A DNA stretch of 64,000 nucleotides from Nectonema munidae. Taxonomy: Eukaryota > Nematomorpha > Nectonematoida > Nectonematidae. How positions within the stretch are numbered: the stretch's first letter is position 1; each line of letters begins with the position of its first letter. A program made the position numbers and the translations under genes. Below, in pieces: positions 35,300 to 48,300 of this stretch. Location: assembly GCA_030549495.1 (NCBI GenBank), contig JAUIRK010000722.1:1-64000 (forward strand). The letters are read 5' to 3'. The notes under the pieces are model-generated. The model did no database searches and was not told where the DNA came from. It saw nothing but the letters and a program-made list of their open reading frames with translations.

Positions 35300-38200
35300 A
35301 TGATTTGCCTCAGAAATTTTTCACTCCTTCGCTACTGCGTCTTCCCTTTCAGTTCGGAAGTCTCGCTTCAAAGCGCCTCTTTCAACACAACTTCCTCTCG
35401 CCATCTTTGTTCTACTTCTAAATCCGACAAAACCCTAATTTCCCTCTTCACTCCCAATAAACTGGCGCAAGTTCCTAATTCACAGGTTTCATTTCTTATT
35501 TTTCATAATCACAGTCTAGCACTTTTTGTTTATGCAGATAAAATGCTTATATTAGAAAAGTGTCCATTTTAAGTAGATAGTGCATTTTGTATTTAGCCAG
35601 TTTGCTTTGTATAAACGCAGTATATATTTGATTATGTACAAAATCTTTTTCTTTTTTGATCCTTTTAAGCATTGCTTACCAATCTGCTTTCCTTTTGTGT
35701 GTGAAGGGGTAAATCATCCAATACTATGCTACAAATGAATTTTTTTATCTTTACATTTTCCAATAATAAAACATAAAATCAATAAATTATCGTGTTTGTT
35801 ATCTTATATAATTTTTCAAGGTCGTTGCGTAAAATACTGTCTTATGAAGCTGAAAATTTCATTTTACCTCTAACAAATTTCTTTGATGTTTCTTTTTCTA
35901 TTACACTTCATTGACTACTGAAGAAAACATTCATAGAGATGAGTTGGAGTATTGTAGACATTCAATTGCTGGAACTATTGAACTACTAAATCCCAAAAAA
36001 TGATTCTCAATTTTATAAATAGAGCTTTCTTATTTTTAGAAAATTATGCTGAAATTTACACTTTAAAGTTTTTCTGTATTTTCGCGTTTATTTAAAACAA
36101 ATATCGGTACTTTTATATAAAGTATCTAGCACTAACTTTCCCATCAACGAATGTATTGTCAAAATGAACAAAATTGTGGGATAATTACAAAAAATATAAG
36201 AAAGATGGGAAAATATGTAATGAACAGATAGAAATATCCAAATTGAATCTTTACTAATCCCCTTCTTTTCTTTTTCTTCAGAGAAATCAAAGTCTGATAT
36301 AACAAAATTATACAGCATAAGTTCATCCTAAATGGTCACATGCCTATTTGTATCATTCTCTGAATGAAGTGATGTATCCTAAAAAATAATTTCCTTTAAT
36401 ATTTTAAAGGATGATTGTAGCCTTTTGCATCATTACTTTCTGCACTAGGCATTTCTACTAACATGGCTATTAATAGGCATAGAAAATGGCCACGCGGCCT
36501 TAGTGGATCTGGGGTCGGTGCTAATTCAATAAGATGTGAGAAATGCAAGGGGTGGATACGCAAAAAGTCTTAAAACTCGAAGCTCAACTGAAACAATTGA
36601 TCGAGTGTGATAGGTGCTTAAATAGTGCTGAAGAGAAGACAAAAATTTTGATAGACGAATCCACGATATTTAAATACTTGCTGCCATAGGATTCTCCGAA
36701 TATCGGCCTGGAGTTGTCGAATCACAAGCTCACCAAAAAGGAAATTGGCTCTCTTCTAAAGAGCTTCGCCCTTGACGAGGGAGTGGGGGCTTTGTGTGTG
36801 GAGAGCGCAATCGATGCCAACCTCTTCCGCTCCATTTACAAGTCCTTCCAGAATTCGTGTCTCCAGCCCTCCCAACTCTCCCCGGAACTCCACATTAAAA
36901 TGGTGAACATTTTAAAAAACTCGTGCCACGTCTCTGATCTCTTTCCTTTCTTCCTTGAGCACGCAAAGAAGATCTTTCCCCATTTGGAAAATTTGGAAGA
37001 TTTGAAAAATATTTCTGATCTCAGAGATCCTTGTAAATGGTAATACCAATTTGTTTACTTCCAATTAATATTGAAGCATCTTTATATTATATTATATTAA
37101 AAAATTAAACAAGTTTTATCTCTTGTCTTTAATATACGATGCTCTTGCTAACCTATCCAGCAAACAAAAAGATTACGCGCGCATCTAGGGCCATCGGCGC
37201 AATGATCGCTTGGTATGTTTTCATGTTTGGTGAAAAAGCCTTTTCCCTCTCTTGAGTTCTCTTATAAGCCTAACCAAATGACTAACTAATAAGATATGCT
37301 CTATTTGATCTTTATATACCCATTACCCAAATAATCGAAAATTAATGCCGCACTATCCACTTAAACTAATAAATTTTCATCAAGCGAAAGAACATATTTG
37401 TAGATTTAGTAGCCTGTGCCCCTGAGAAACTTTTTGTCCTTTCCACCTTGCTCAAGTTTCTCGCTGCGCTACTTCACCTTTTGATTTTTGGATTCTAATT
37501 ATGAGTCCTCCGGTATCAGTTTATCACAACAGCGCGTTTTATGAAAACCTTTACCTCTGATTACATTTACACTTTATATCTAAAAAAATTACCCCCTGGC
37601 GATTTTATAACATTTATTGAAATTCTGCTGTTTTCATAGAACAAGCACAATTACACCACTTGTATCGGGACTATGAGTTGAAAACGTTAGATGCTGGATC
37701 CAACCTCAGTGAGACTTCGCTGTATCAAAGCCTATAGCTTCCCACCATCACCCACACCACTAAAATATAAAGTATTGCAAATGCCCACATAGAGGAATAC
37801 TTCTATTACGCAAAGAGTTATCGTCTCGCTGATCGTGTTTTGAGCTATAAATCATCGTTTACAAAATGAAACAAAGTTTGATTGAATCAAGCTAAATTGA
37901 GAGGCATTTGCTGGGGGCTGTCCAATCCCCATCACCTTTAATTGCAGAATTAATTCGATGTCTTCATTTCAATTTTTTAAAAGGCTGCTCTTTCTTTCCA
38001 GTTCATTTTCGATATTAATTTCTTGTCTCACTTAGAAATGTTTGAATGAATATTTAAGATCTAATTTTTTATACCAATTCAAAAATTGATATAATACTCA
38101 TATAGAATTGGAGCCATAGTTGATCAGAAGAGCTAGGAATTTGAACAATAGACTACAAATTTTTCGGGGGTGGGCGCCAAATATTTTTTATATCATCTAA

Positions 38201-41200
38201 CTATACGAGATACTTTTTTGGTGTGCCAGAAAGTAGTGCTGAGACGATACTAAAGTTTTGTACGATGCTGATTCTTTTTGTTTTGAAAGTTTACATTTTC
38301 ACAAATCGACCGAGTATTCAATTTGCAATTTATCTTCGATTAAGTTGAGAAAACATAAAAAGCATCATGATTTTTCTATATTCTTATACGTAACACAGAT
38401 GATTTTTCAAATTAGTTTCGCTCTTTTTTAATCCTAGCCCTTGTAATACCAATACATTTATTTTTTCTCACACCAGCTCATCACAAGGGTTTTGCTGGCG
38501 TGCGTCCAGGCTCTCAATAGAATTTCAGTAAATTCAAAGCATCACGTCAAATGTATAAGGACTGCAAAACCTTTTTGGTAAATGAAAAATCTAACTGAAT
38601 TGTTGGGTCAGTTAAATTTGACAAACAAGAGTCAGTGAATTTCATTTAAGAACTTGAGCAGCCCCCATTCCTTGGAAACATTTAGACTTTCACTTAATAC
38701 CTCTCAATTCCTAGATCAAAATCCTATTTTTTTTAAACAATCCACTTTACTAACGGAATATATGTGTATGTAGGAATCGTATGAAGATATATAAATGATT
38801 GTTTGCTTTTTTATGATAGCGATCTTTATCATTTCGTTGCTACAATTTAAAATGTATTATTTCTTTCCCAAGCAACCAGTAACGTAGCGAGTAATTCCAA
38901 CGAAAGGAAGCCCAAAAATTTTCAAGTGGGTGCAAAGATGTTATATCCAGGTGTTAGCACACACGATACAATGCATGTATTTTCTCATTGGGCAGAAATT
39001 ATCGATGAGTTTGTAATGTAATTGATTTGGAATAAATTTTACGCATTTATTTCTATGCTTTAAAATTTTCGTATAAAAACCCTGTTGATAATTCTTTGAA
39101 GTAGGAACTAAATTTGTTAAGCAGTATGATAACGAGGATATGTCATGATGAGTGATTTTTCTTTAGGTTTGCAGAAGCAAGAGCTATGAAGAGAAAAATT
39201 ATTTTTCACTCGGGACCAACAAACTCTGGAAAAACATATGGGGCATTGCAGAGCTTTTTCAACTCTAAATCCGGCGTGTACTGTGGTCCGTTACGACTTC
39301 TAGCAAATGAAGTTTATCAAAAATGCGTGAAAGAAGTAAGTTAGATCGTTGTGCCAAACACCATTTTCTGACGCTGCTATACCCAAACTCGCGAAAACCT
39401 GCTTTCTATAGGCAAAACTTTTTAGACAAACCCTAATAAAAAGTAAATATACATGTTTATAAACTTTAGCATCCACATTCATTAAAAAACACATGAGATC
39501 TTAAACTTTAGCTGGTCCTTAAATCACCCCTCAGGAAAAAAACGAAGAACACTTTTTATATTTATAAGTTTATTTATAAAAATGGATATCAGTCAAAATT
39601 TAGATCGATGATGAAATTTTTCAAAAATATCTTTCAGCTTTAAAATAAAGTTGAACTAATTAAAGAAATTTATTAAAAATAAAAAATAACCTGCATTGCT
39701 AATACTCATTTTTAATCAACGAATTTGCGTTGATGAACATTGTAAAACTTCAAATGATATTTATTTACGAATACACTTCAAGCGTATGTTTTGTGGAGGA
39801 TAAGTTTAGATCTGACGGCAAACTCTCAATTTCAATATTTTGCGTTTAGAGATGGAAGCTACGATTTATTTTTTTAAAAGTTGGAGCATCTCCCTTCGGG
39901 CTTTGTTTTAAAGTGCAAAAAAGAGTTGACAAAAAAGTGCATGAATTATTTTGTTTGTTCATCATTCTTCTCATACTTTTTAGGAAAATAAAAACGTAAT
40001 TAAAAACGCTTTATTTTATTCGACTTTTCACTCGGAATGTGAAAAATACGCGGAAATACGGAATTATGGCTTATGCTTTGATTTTTGTGTCATTTTCTTA
40101 AAATATTTATTTTGTAAGCGAATATTTATCTAGGAGTATCGGTTATCGGAAAATTGTTGTGAATTGTAATCAAGAAATTCTTTACGGTTAAAATGACGAC
40201 GTGTTTGCACCGTAGGGCATGGCTTGCGATTTGTACACCGGCGAAGAAATCATTCGAGATGAAGAAAATCCTGCCAATCACGTGTCTTCCACGATTGAAA
40301 TGGTGTCCACTCAGAAACAGTACGACTGCGCTGTCATCGACGAAATCCAAATGATCAAAGACATTCAAAGGGGCGATGCTTGGACTCGAGTGCTTGTCGG
40401 TAACTTTCGTTTATTCCATCCCACTCACAGAGGTGTAAGAATCGGGCTCCTCATTTCCACTTTCGCAACACTTCTTCTTTTCGTAGAAGCATTGTTTCTT
40501 TAAGCACTAAAAACCGCTCTCCATTTCTTCTCGATTAAAAATGAAACCTTAAAAGAAATTTTAAAGCCTAAGCTAACTTTTTCGACTTTTTCCATTTTTT
40601 CTAAATGATATTTCTATTGCCTTTTATTTGAATTAAAGTAGTTTACAGCTGCAAGCATCAATTGACGAAAATTACTTCGATTTTTAGTTTATACTTCACG
40701 CGGCTTCTTTTTAGTATAATAATTTTCATTATAAAACTACTTCTTTTTTGACAAATTTAGCATTAAAATAAATTTAATTTCTTTTTCAAAAAATGTATTA
40801 ATGTTATAGATACGATTTAGTTTTCAACAAACTGAAGAAATGATCAATAATTTAGTTTGCAAAAAATCGGCTGACCAAATTCTAATATTAATTATTTAAG
40901 CTTTTTGATAACTGAAATGAAATCTAAAACTAGCAAAGAATCATATTATTTTTTATTCTTAGCTTCTCATTTTTTTATATAAGTTTTTTTTATTTAACTT
41001 TTGTTCCAGCGAATACTCTAGAAATAAACATAAAAAAGAAATAAGAGTTATTTTTGATTGTGCCAGCGCAAGGAGCATTTCATACCCAAGATGATGAAAG
41101 TTCATTTTATAAAAATGCTTGTGTTGTGCCAACTCTTTTTGTTCTGATTTGCTTTACATCTATACAGTAAGGTAAAGGTACCGTAGTGTGTTTTCATGGA

Positions 41201-44200
41201 GAAGGCACAATTGCGCTGCTTGCATCGAACTATGAGGAAAGTAGGCTTAGTGCGGGATTGAACCCAAGTACTTGAGTTATCGAGAAGCAGTATCTGAGCA
41301 ACCTTACTCACGCAAGGTAAAGAATAAACTATGAAAAATGAAAGAATGCGTTGCTATTCAGCCCTGTTGTTGGTTGTAAAAGGTATATACAAAAGAAGAG
41401 ACGACAAGCGTAATTTATTTCCACACATATATCATCCTCACTAGTAAAAGGTGAACTTGATAAGGTCTATAAACATTCTACGTAAGTTTATTTCATACTG
41501 GTAAAGAATGCTTGTGTGTTTTCTATAGTGCATGCCAGATTCAGTAAAATAGGCGTAACCCTGGAAGTTAGAAAACAGGGAATTACTTTATTTGAATGTA
41601 CTAAAATTGGGGCAGATAACTTTTGCAGGTTTCAATTTTTGAAAATATATTTAAAGATGACGTTATAGTCATGATTGATAAAAAAAAAAGCGCTGAAAAA
41701 TCTAACCTTAACTTTTCTAGCACTCGAAGTAAAATAACCTTTAGAGGACATTAGAAATCGATTTTTGAGATGTTGTATTATTTTAGTCAAATTTATGAGA
41801 TAAAGTTGCTTCTCTAAAACTTAGTATATAGAAATTAGTGTAGTTCTATTTTAAATGAAACTTGAGAGGTAGCATTGAACGCTCTAATACTTCCTTATAT
41901 TCCACTATACCTAGAGATCATTAGAAATAGATTTTTTAATTCCTTTTCAAAAACACAATTACCCAGTTGTCTCGCCATTTTATTATGTGAAAGCAAACAA
42001 CGAGCAAACCTTATTATAAAAATGGAACGCAATTTAAATAGATTATCTCAATTATATCAAATGAAAAATACAGAGCCCAATATATTTTATATGCAAACTA
42101 TCATTTATGATGGGTTTGATCTTCTAGTAACAAATAAATCGTATCAATTCGCATGCCCAAATAAACGGGTATAAATTTCGTAACATATAAACTACTTTTT
42201 AGATATAATGTCCCGATTGGTGATGGTTTAGCCCTTTAGGTACGTCTCTGTTTTAAACTTTTTTAGATCGTCATTTTAGCATGCCGACAGTCAAAATTTT
42301 GCCGTATGTTCCAAGTATGATCAAGAAAATAAAATTTGTTATGAAATATGAAACACATGCTTATTGTGTAATTTCTAAATTTGAAAGTGTGGTGGGCTCA
42401 TAAAGGATTATGATTTTGTTTTCTTTGTTTAGGGGTGTTAGCGAAGGAGATTCATGTTTGTGGAGAAGAAGCTGCGTATGACATCGTTTGCAAAATCTTG
42501 GAGTCTACAGACGATGAAATCGAGTTGATTCGCTACAAACGCCTGTCGCCTCTTCACTTCGAAGACCAAGCTCTGCGTATTTTCGTCCTTATTTATCTCC
42601 TCTTCCTTGATATTTTCATTTTTTCAGAATCCCTCTCTAATTTGCAGCCTGGGGACTGTATCGTTTGCTTCAACAAAGCCAACATTTTTGATTTGGTAGA
42701 ACAGATCAAGAAGATAGGAAAATCTTGTGCCGTGATATATGGTAGTTTGCCTCCAGGTGTTGTTGTATTTAAACTGCTTGTGTTCTCACATTTCCTTTTT
42801 TCAATTTTTAGCCACAAAAATTGAACAAGCCCAAATTTTCAATGATTTAGAAAATCCTTGTAAAATTCTCGTCTCAACCGACGCCATCGGAATGGGATTA
42901 AATCTGTAAAAACTTTTTTCTTTGCACACACTCATATTACTTATAATTAAAAAAAAGTAATACTTATTTTAAAAAAAAATTTAAGGCCATTGAGTCAATT
43001 TTTTATATTAATCCTAAGTCCTTTGCAATATTTCATATATTTGGGATTTCCATAATTGAGAGAATATTTTAGTTCTGTATTTTATTTTTAAATTTAAAAT
43101 TTTGCTTTATTTTCCATGTATAATCAGGGAAATTAAATTAGTTACAAAATATAATTTTATTGCTTGGAAAGTTTAAATGCATACTTATTGTGTAATTGTT
43201 AGATCTAAATTTGAAATAGTAGATAGTTTAATTTCTGCCATTAGATTGCTGTTAATGAAAGATGAACAGATGCATAGATCTTGGTTAGAATCAGCATTTT
43301 GGTTATACAAAAATTTAATAACGTGAAACAAATTCATTGATATAAATCAAAAAGTTTCTTGTTTACTTTTTGTTTTAAAAGAAATTTTAAAGTACACAGC
43401 TTTGGTAGAATTTATTAAAAAATGTGAGGAAATTGATTCCATCAAACGAGCCCATGATGACATAATTCAAATTAAAACATCCGACGATGCTTGTTATTTA
43501 AACGGTTAAATCCTTAAAAGATTAGATTCTAGTTTTTTATAAGTTCAAAGGGATCCACTAGAATTCAGTGTTTCTCAACCTTTTTTCTTCCCAAGCCCAT
43601 TTTTAGTGCAAAAAAAATCTCAGGCCCACTTAACTTTTTAAGAGAACCCCAATGCTTTAATTTAAACGTCATATGATCGTATATAGAACTACATGACCTT
43701 TAATAAAGTTTTAATAATTATAAAATCTTTATTAGCATAAATAATAATGAAAATTTCACTGACTTGACTGTTCCTGGTGTCTATTTATTAGCTTATGAAA
43801 ATGAATTTTCAGACCTTGGTTCAATCTTAATCGTAACTCTCCTCTCTTTTCAATTTGCAAATGATTACGCTTATTTGTCAGTAAATCATTTGCTGCTGAA
43901 AATCCTGTCTCGACCAACCAAGTAGTACGAAAACCAAGTATAAACGGGACAACTTTTTCAAAGAGCATTGTATGTTTTGATGCTACTTTCAACCATCCAA
44001 TCAAGCCATCCTTTTTGATGTTTGCCATTAATACTTTGTTCTCTTTCAGTTCAAGAAGTTCTCCAGCAATATAAGGATCAAGATCTGTCTCACTTAAAAT
44101 ATCAAAATGTTCAATATCCATAATCCAACTAGGCGGACTCATTTCAATGTCATCTTTAAATCTTCTAGTCATGTCATCTTTTAGATTCTGTAAGTGGTCA

Positions 44201-45294
44201 ATACAGCTTGTGATTACTTCTGGACTTGGAGAAGTTTCTGCCAAATTAGAGAAAAAAGCAAATTCATTTTTTTGTAGATGAATTTTCCAGAGACTTATTT
44301 TATTTAAAAAACAACGCACTTTTTCAGCACAAACTAAGACATTAGCGTTTCGTCCTTGAATTGCCATAGTGAGTTTATTGACATGCGCAAATAGATCAGC
44401 TAGGTAAAAAATCTTTGCTTTTATATCAGTTTTATTTATCGCTGAGAACAAAGTCTTTGCTTTATCTTTCTGCTTCTTGCTACACGCGATGAGATAACAA
44501 TTTTGATTTCTTCATTTGTCATTACTAATCCGCGGTCTACACACTCAGGCTTATCACAATCAAGACTTGATGGATGAAAGCCTAGTAATAAAAAATCTCG
44601 TTGATAACTGCGTAGTCTTTCTTTTTTTTGAAATTGTTGATGACATTATTAAAGTAAGCCTAAAAAGAAAATACAAAAAACATTAGGCTTTATCCTTGCA
44701 ATACATTTGTAGTAAACTTAATAAATTCGAATTATAAACAAGTAATTTTATCTATGAATTTTTATAGGAATAGGGATTTTTAGTTAGTTTCATACACTGT
44801 AATTTGCGATCATAGTTTAGATTTTAGAAAATTAAATCTTTTATTGCGTTTTGTCATTTAAATAAACGATCAGTGTTTTATCAATGAAGTTTTATTTTTT
44901 ATCGCAACTTAAAAATTACTTATGTTTTTAAAATTTAGTGAGTCTGACCTAATAATTTTCCCTCTTAAAAATGAGACTTGACGGAATACCACTCAATCAC
45001 AAAATGTTACTAGGAGTTAAATAATTTACTTGTTAGGACAATTATTCTATCATCATCTGAAGTAATGTAAAATGTTTTAAAACTTACCAATTTAAGGAAA
45101 CAACCTGAAAATTATTTTAAGCCGCGTTATAAAATAAATACATTATGATCAAATTATAGTATATTGTATGCTGTAAAATGTTAATAACAAATGTTGAATG
45201 AAAATTTAAAGTTTTCATAAAATGACAAAAAATTATTGAGAACTTCTACAAGTCTACACTGAACAAAACATTTGATATAAGGCGACGAAGAAGA

Positions 45295-45327
<33 letters not shown>

Positions 45328-48300
45328 AGAAAGTGAGAGAAAGAGATAAAGTGGAAGAGAGTAAGTGATGAGGAAAATTATTGAAACACAAGACTCACGA
45401 CAATTGCAGGAGGGAAATAATAAGCTCACAAAAATAATAAAGTTTTTCTCCATGTTTATTATTATCCCTTTACCATAAAATGGCTTATGAATAAGTGTGT
45501 TTGTATTGAAAAATCACATCTCTAAATAAATAAATAAACCCTAAAGAGCAATTACAAAATTTTAAATCACTGAAAAAACCAAAAATTTTAAACCTAATGT
45601 AATATTCTTGAGGCCCACCTTAAGCCCAAAAAATATTCAGGCCCATTTTCAAACTTTAAAAACCCACTTGAGGGCCCACGTTGAGAAACACTGCACTAGA
45701 TGACAATGCATCTTCAGGTGACGCCTTGTGCTATTTTTAATTTTTAGGAGCATCAGAAGGATCATTTTTTATTCGCTGAAGAAACCGACCATCGACGAGA
45801 ACACTTTCGAGATGAAGCAGGAAATTTTGTCGTCTTCTCAGGCTTTGCAGATCGCAGGTCGTGCGGGCAGGTTCTCAAGCCACTTCCAAAATGGATTTGT
45901 CACCACTTTTTTTCAAAGTGATTTGCACGTTCTCAACAAAATTCTGCTCAGAGGATCTGAACAAATTAAGGTAACTACTCATCATTCTTAATCCAGAATA
46001 ATTTATGAATGCGATTTTGATAAAATGAAATAAACTTTTTTAACCTCTTAATTAGAAAACTGCAGACTGGAAGAATTGGGAAGGCTTACTGCGACGATCA
46101 AGTCCTGACAGGGTGCGCCATTTTGAATGTGAATGAGAAGAGAGACTTATCTCGAATATTGATATCGCTTATATTTATAGGGGAAAGTGCTTTGTTTGTG
46201 AGCAAGGTAAACGTATATTTTAGGCTGGTGGGGTGTTAACTGGCTCCAGGACTTAATTATATCACAGTGGGTATAGTCAGTCCTGAGCCTACTTTGTGCA
46301 ACGCGTGTTCGCTACAACCGTTTAAAATTTTACGAAGCTTGCCCCTACTCGCTCTATTTTTAAAAATAATTTTCCAACCCGCGCGTACCCGCGTTTATTT
46401 TTTGTACGAGCCAATAACTTCTCACCTTTTTGTTTCTCGAGAGCTTTCATCATTTCTTATTTATTTATTGTCATTTGAGTTTAATCGCCATCCAATGTTC
46501 TTCACCTCATTTTCTCCTTAGTCTTCAATTCTATTCCCAATATTAAATTTGATATAATATTCGGAATCTTAAATTCAATTTATTTGACTAATAGATTTTA
46601 GTTATACACAGTAAATCCTTTATGGCGTGGTCCATGCCACAGACCCGTGTTATAAATGCTCTCCGTTATAACGCATCCACGAACCCATATTTTCAAAATA
46701 CAACACAGCTTCCTTCACACACCGCGTTGCAGCGTATATGAATTGCGAACAGCTTGTTATTTGAGAAACAACTCGTAAGCAAGCCTCCTCTACTGTGATG
46801 TGCAGTTGAAATATATCATTAATGTACATACAATTTTTAACGCGCACGCGCCCATCGACCGGACCAAGCATGGATAAACCGATCTTAACCTGTGCACAGC
46901 TCTGGGATAGGTACCCATTATAATTGATTTTTAGTTACTTTTGGCATGTTATAAGGGAGATATTTATTGAAAGAAAAAATAAAATTTCTATTAAAAAATC
47001 ATCATCATCATCCATTCGCCCTTCCGGGCATGGCCGTTTTCCCAGCTAATCAGGGTTGGCCTTTTGTTTGCAGCTTCTTTTCCATGTTTTTCTACATTGA
47101 GCATCTTCCGCTTTTACTTTTCTTTTGGCCATGTTTTCTACTACTGCTTTCATCCAAGTCTTCTTGGGGCGTCCCCTCTTCGCCTTTCCTTCAACCACTT
47201 CATTTTTGATACTTTTAGTCAATCTGACATCGTCCATTCTTTCCAAATGCCCGAACCATCTCAGTCTGTTTTCTTCCATGTACTCTTCGATGCAAATCAT
47301 TCCCATCTTTCGCCTTAGGTAATCATTGGTAAGCCTGTCTTTCAGAGTTTTTCCATTCATCATCCGTATCATTTTCATCTCAGTACTCATCATTCTTTTT
47401 GTATCGGCTTTTTTAAGAACCCAGCATTCGCTTCCATAGCACATCGCACTTCTTACATATACCTGATAGAGTCTGGTTTTCAGCTTCAACGAGAGGATTT
47501 TTCCACAAAGAAGACCCGAAATTTCCTTGAACTTCGTCCACCCACATCGAATCCTGGCTGTCACAGATTTGGAAGAATCTCCAGAATCATCAAGCATGTC
47601 TCCCAAATAACAGAAACTCTGCACAACATCCACCTCATCCGTGCCTAACTTCACATTCTTTTCCATTTTTTCAAGTTTATCTGCTTCTAATTGACATCTT
47701 CGACAGACAAAACTTTTCACGTTTTGCAAAGAGCCCTTGATTGTAGTGCATCTCTTATGCACCCACTTCTCACATTTGAAGCATTGTATTGCATTACGAA
47801 CAACTCTTTCCCCACAACAAGAACAAGGATCAACGTTGCTGATTGCATTTCTCAACATATTTTTGGTCTTAAAAATCATAACTTTGGTTTTGCTTACGTT
47901 GATCTTCAAGCCTTTGTCTTCTAGAACCTTTTTCCATGCCACGTACTTGTCACTCAAATCATTCAAGGTATTTGCAGCTAAAACCAGATCATCAGCGTAT
48001 AAAAATTCTCTGTGATTTTTAATAATCGTATCAGAAATCGCATCCATTACAATAACAAACAATAAGGGGCTCAACACCGAGCCTTGATGAACGCCGACCC
48101 CTGTTGAAAACCATTCTGATATTTTTCCATCTACTCTAACAGCAGTTTTAGCATAGTTATACATTTCAATAACAGCTCTCACTTCATACTCCAAAACGCC
48201 CTTTTGTCTAAGAGCCCAAAAAATGACATCTCTTTGGACGCAGTCAAAAGCTTTTTCGAGATCGATAAATAAGAGGAAAAGATCTTTTCCAACTTTCATG

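Noticed and set aside
41875-42174. 99-codon plus-strand frame in SUPV3L1 intron 4
   Set aside because: It lies in an AT-rich intron, matches no helicase segment and has no recognisable domain; probably chance.
46057-46110. Possible SUPV3L1 exon ([10 protein letters not shown]) after exon 8
   Set aside because: The exon at 54137 ([14 protein letters not shown]) matches the family and joins exon 8 in phase; the earlier stretch does not.
46609-46940. Tigger/pogo-like terminal sequence
   Set aside because: Only one end-like string was found, with no matching partner or TA duplication.
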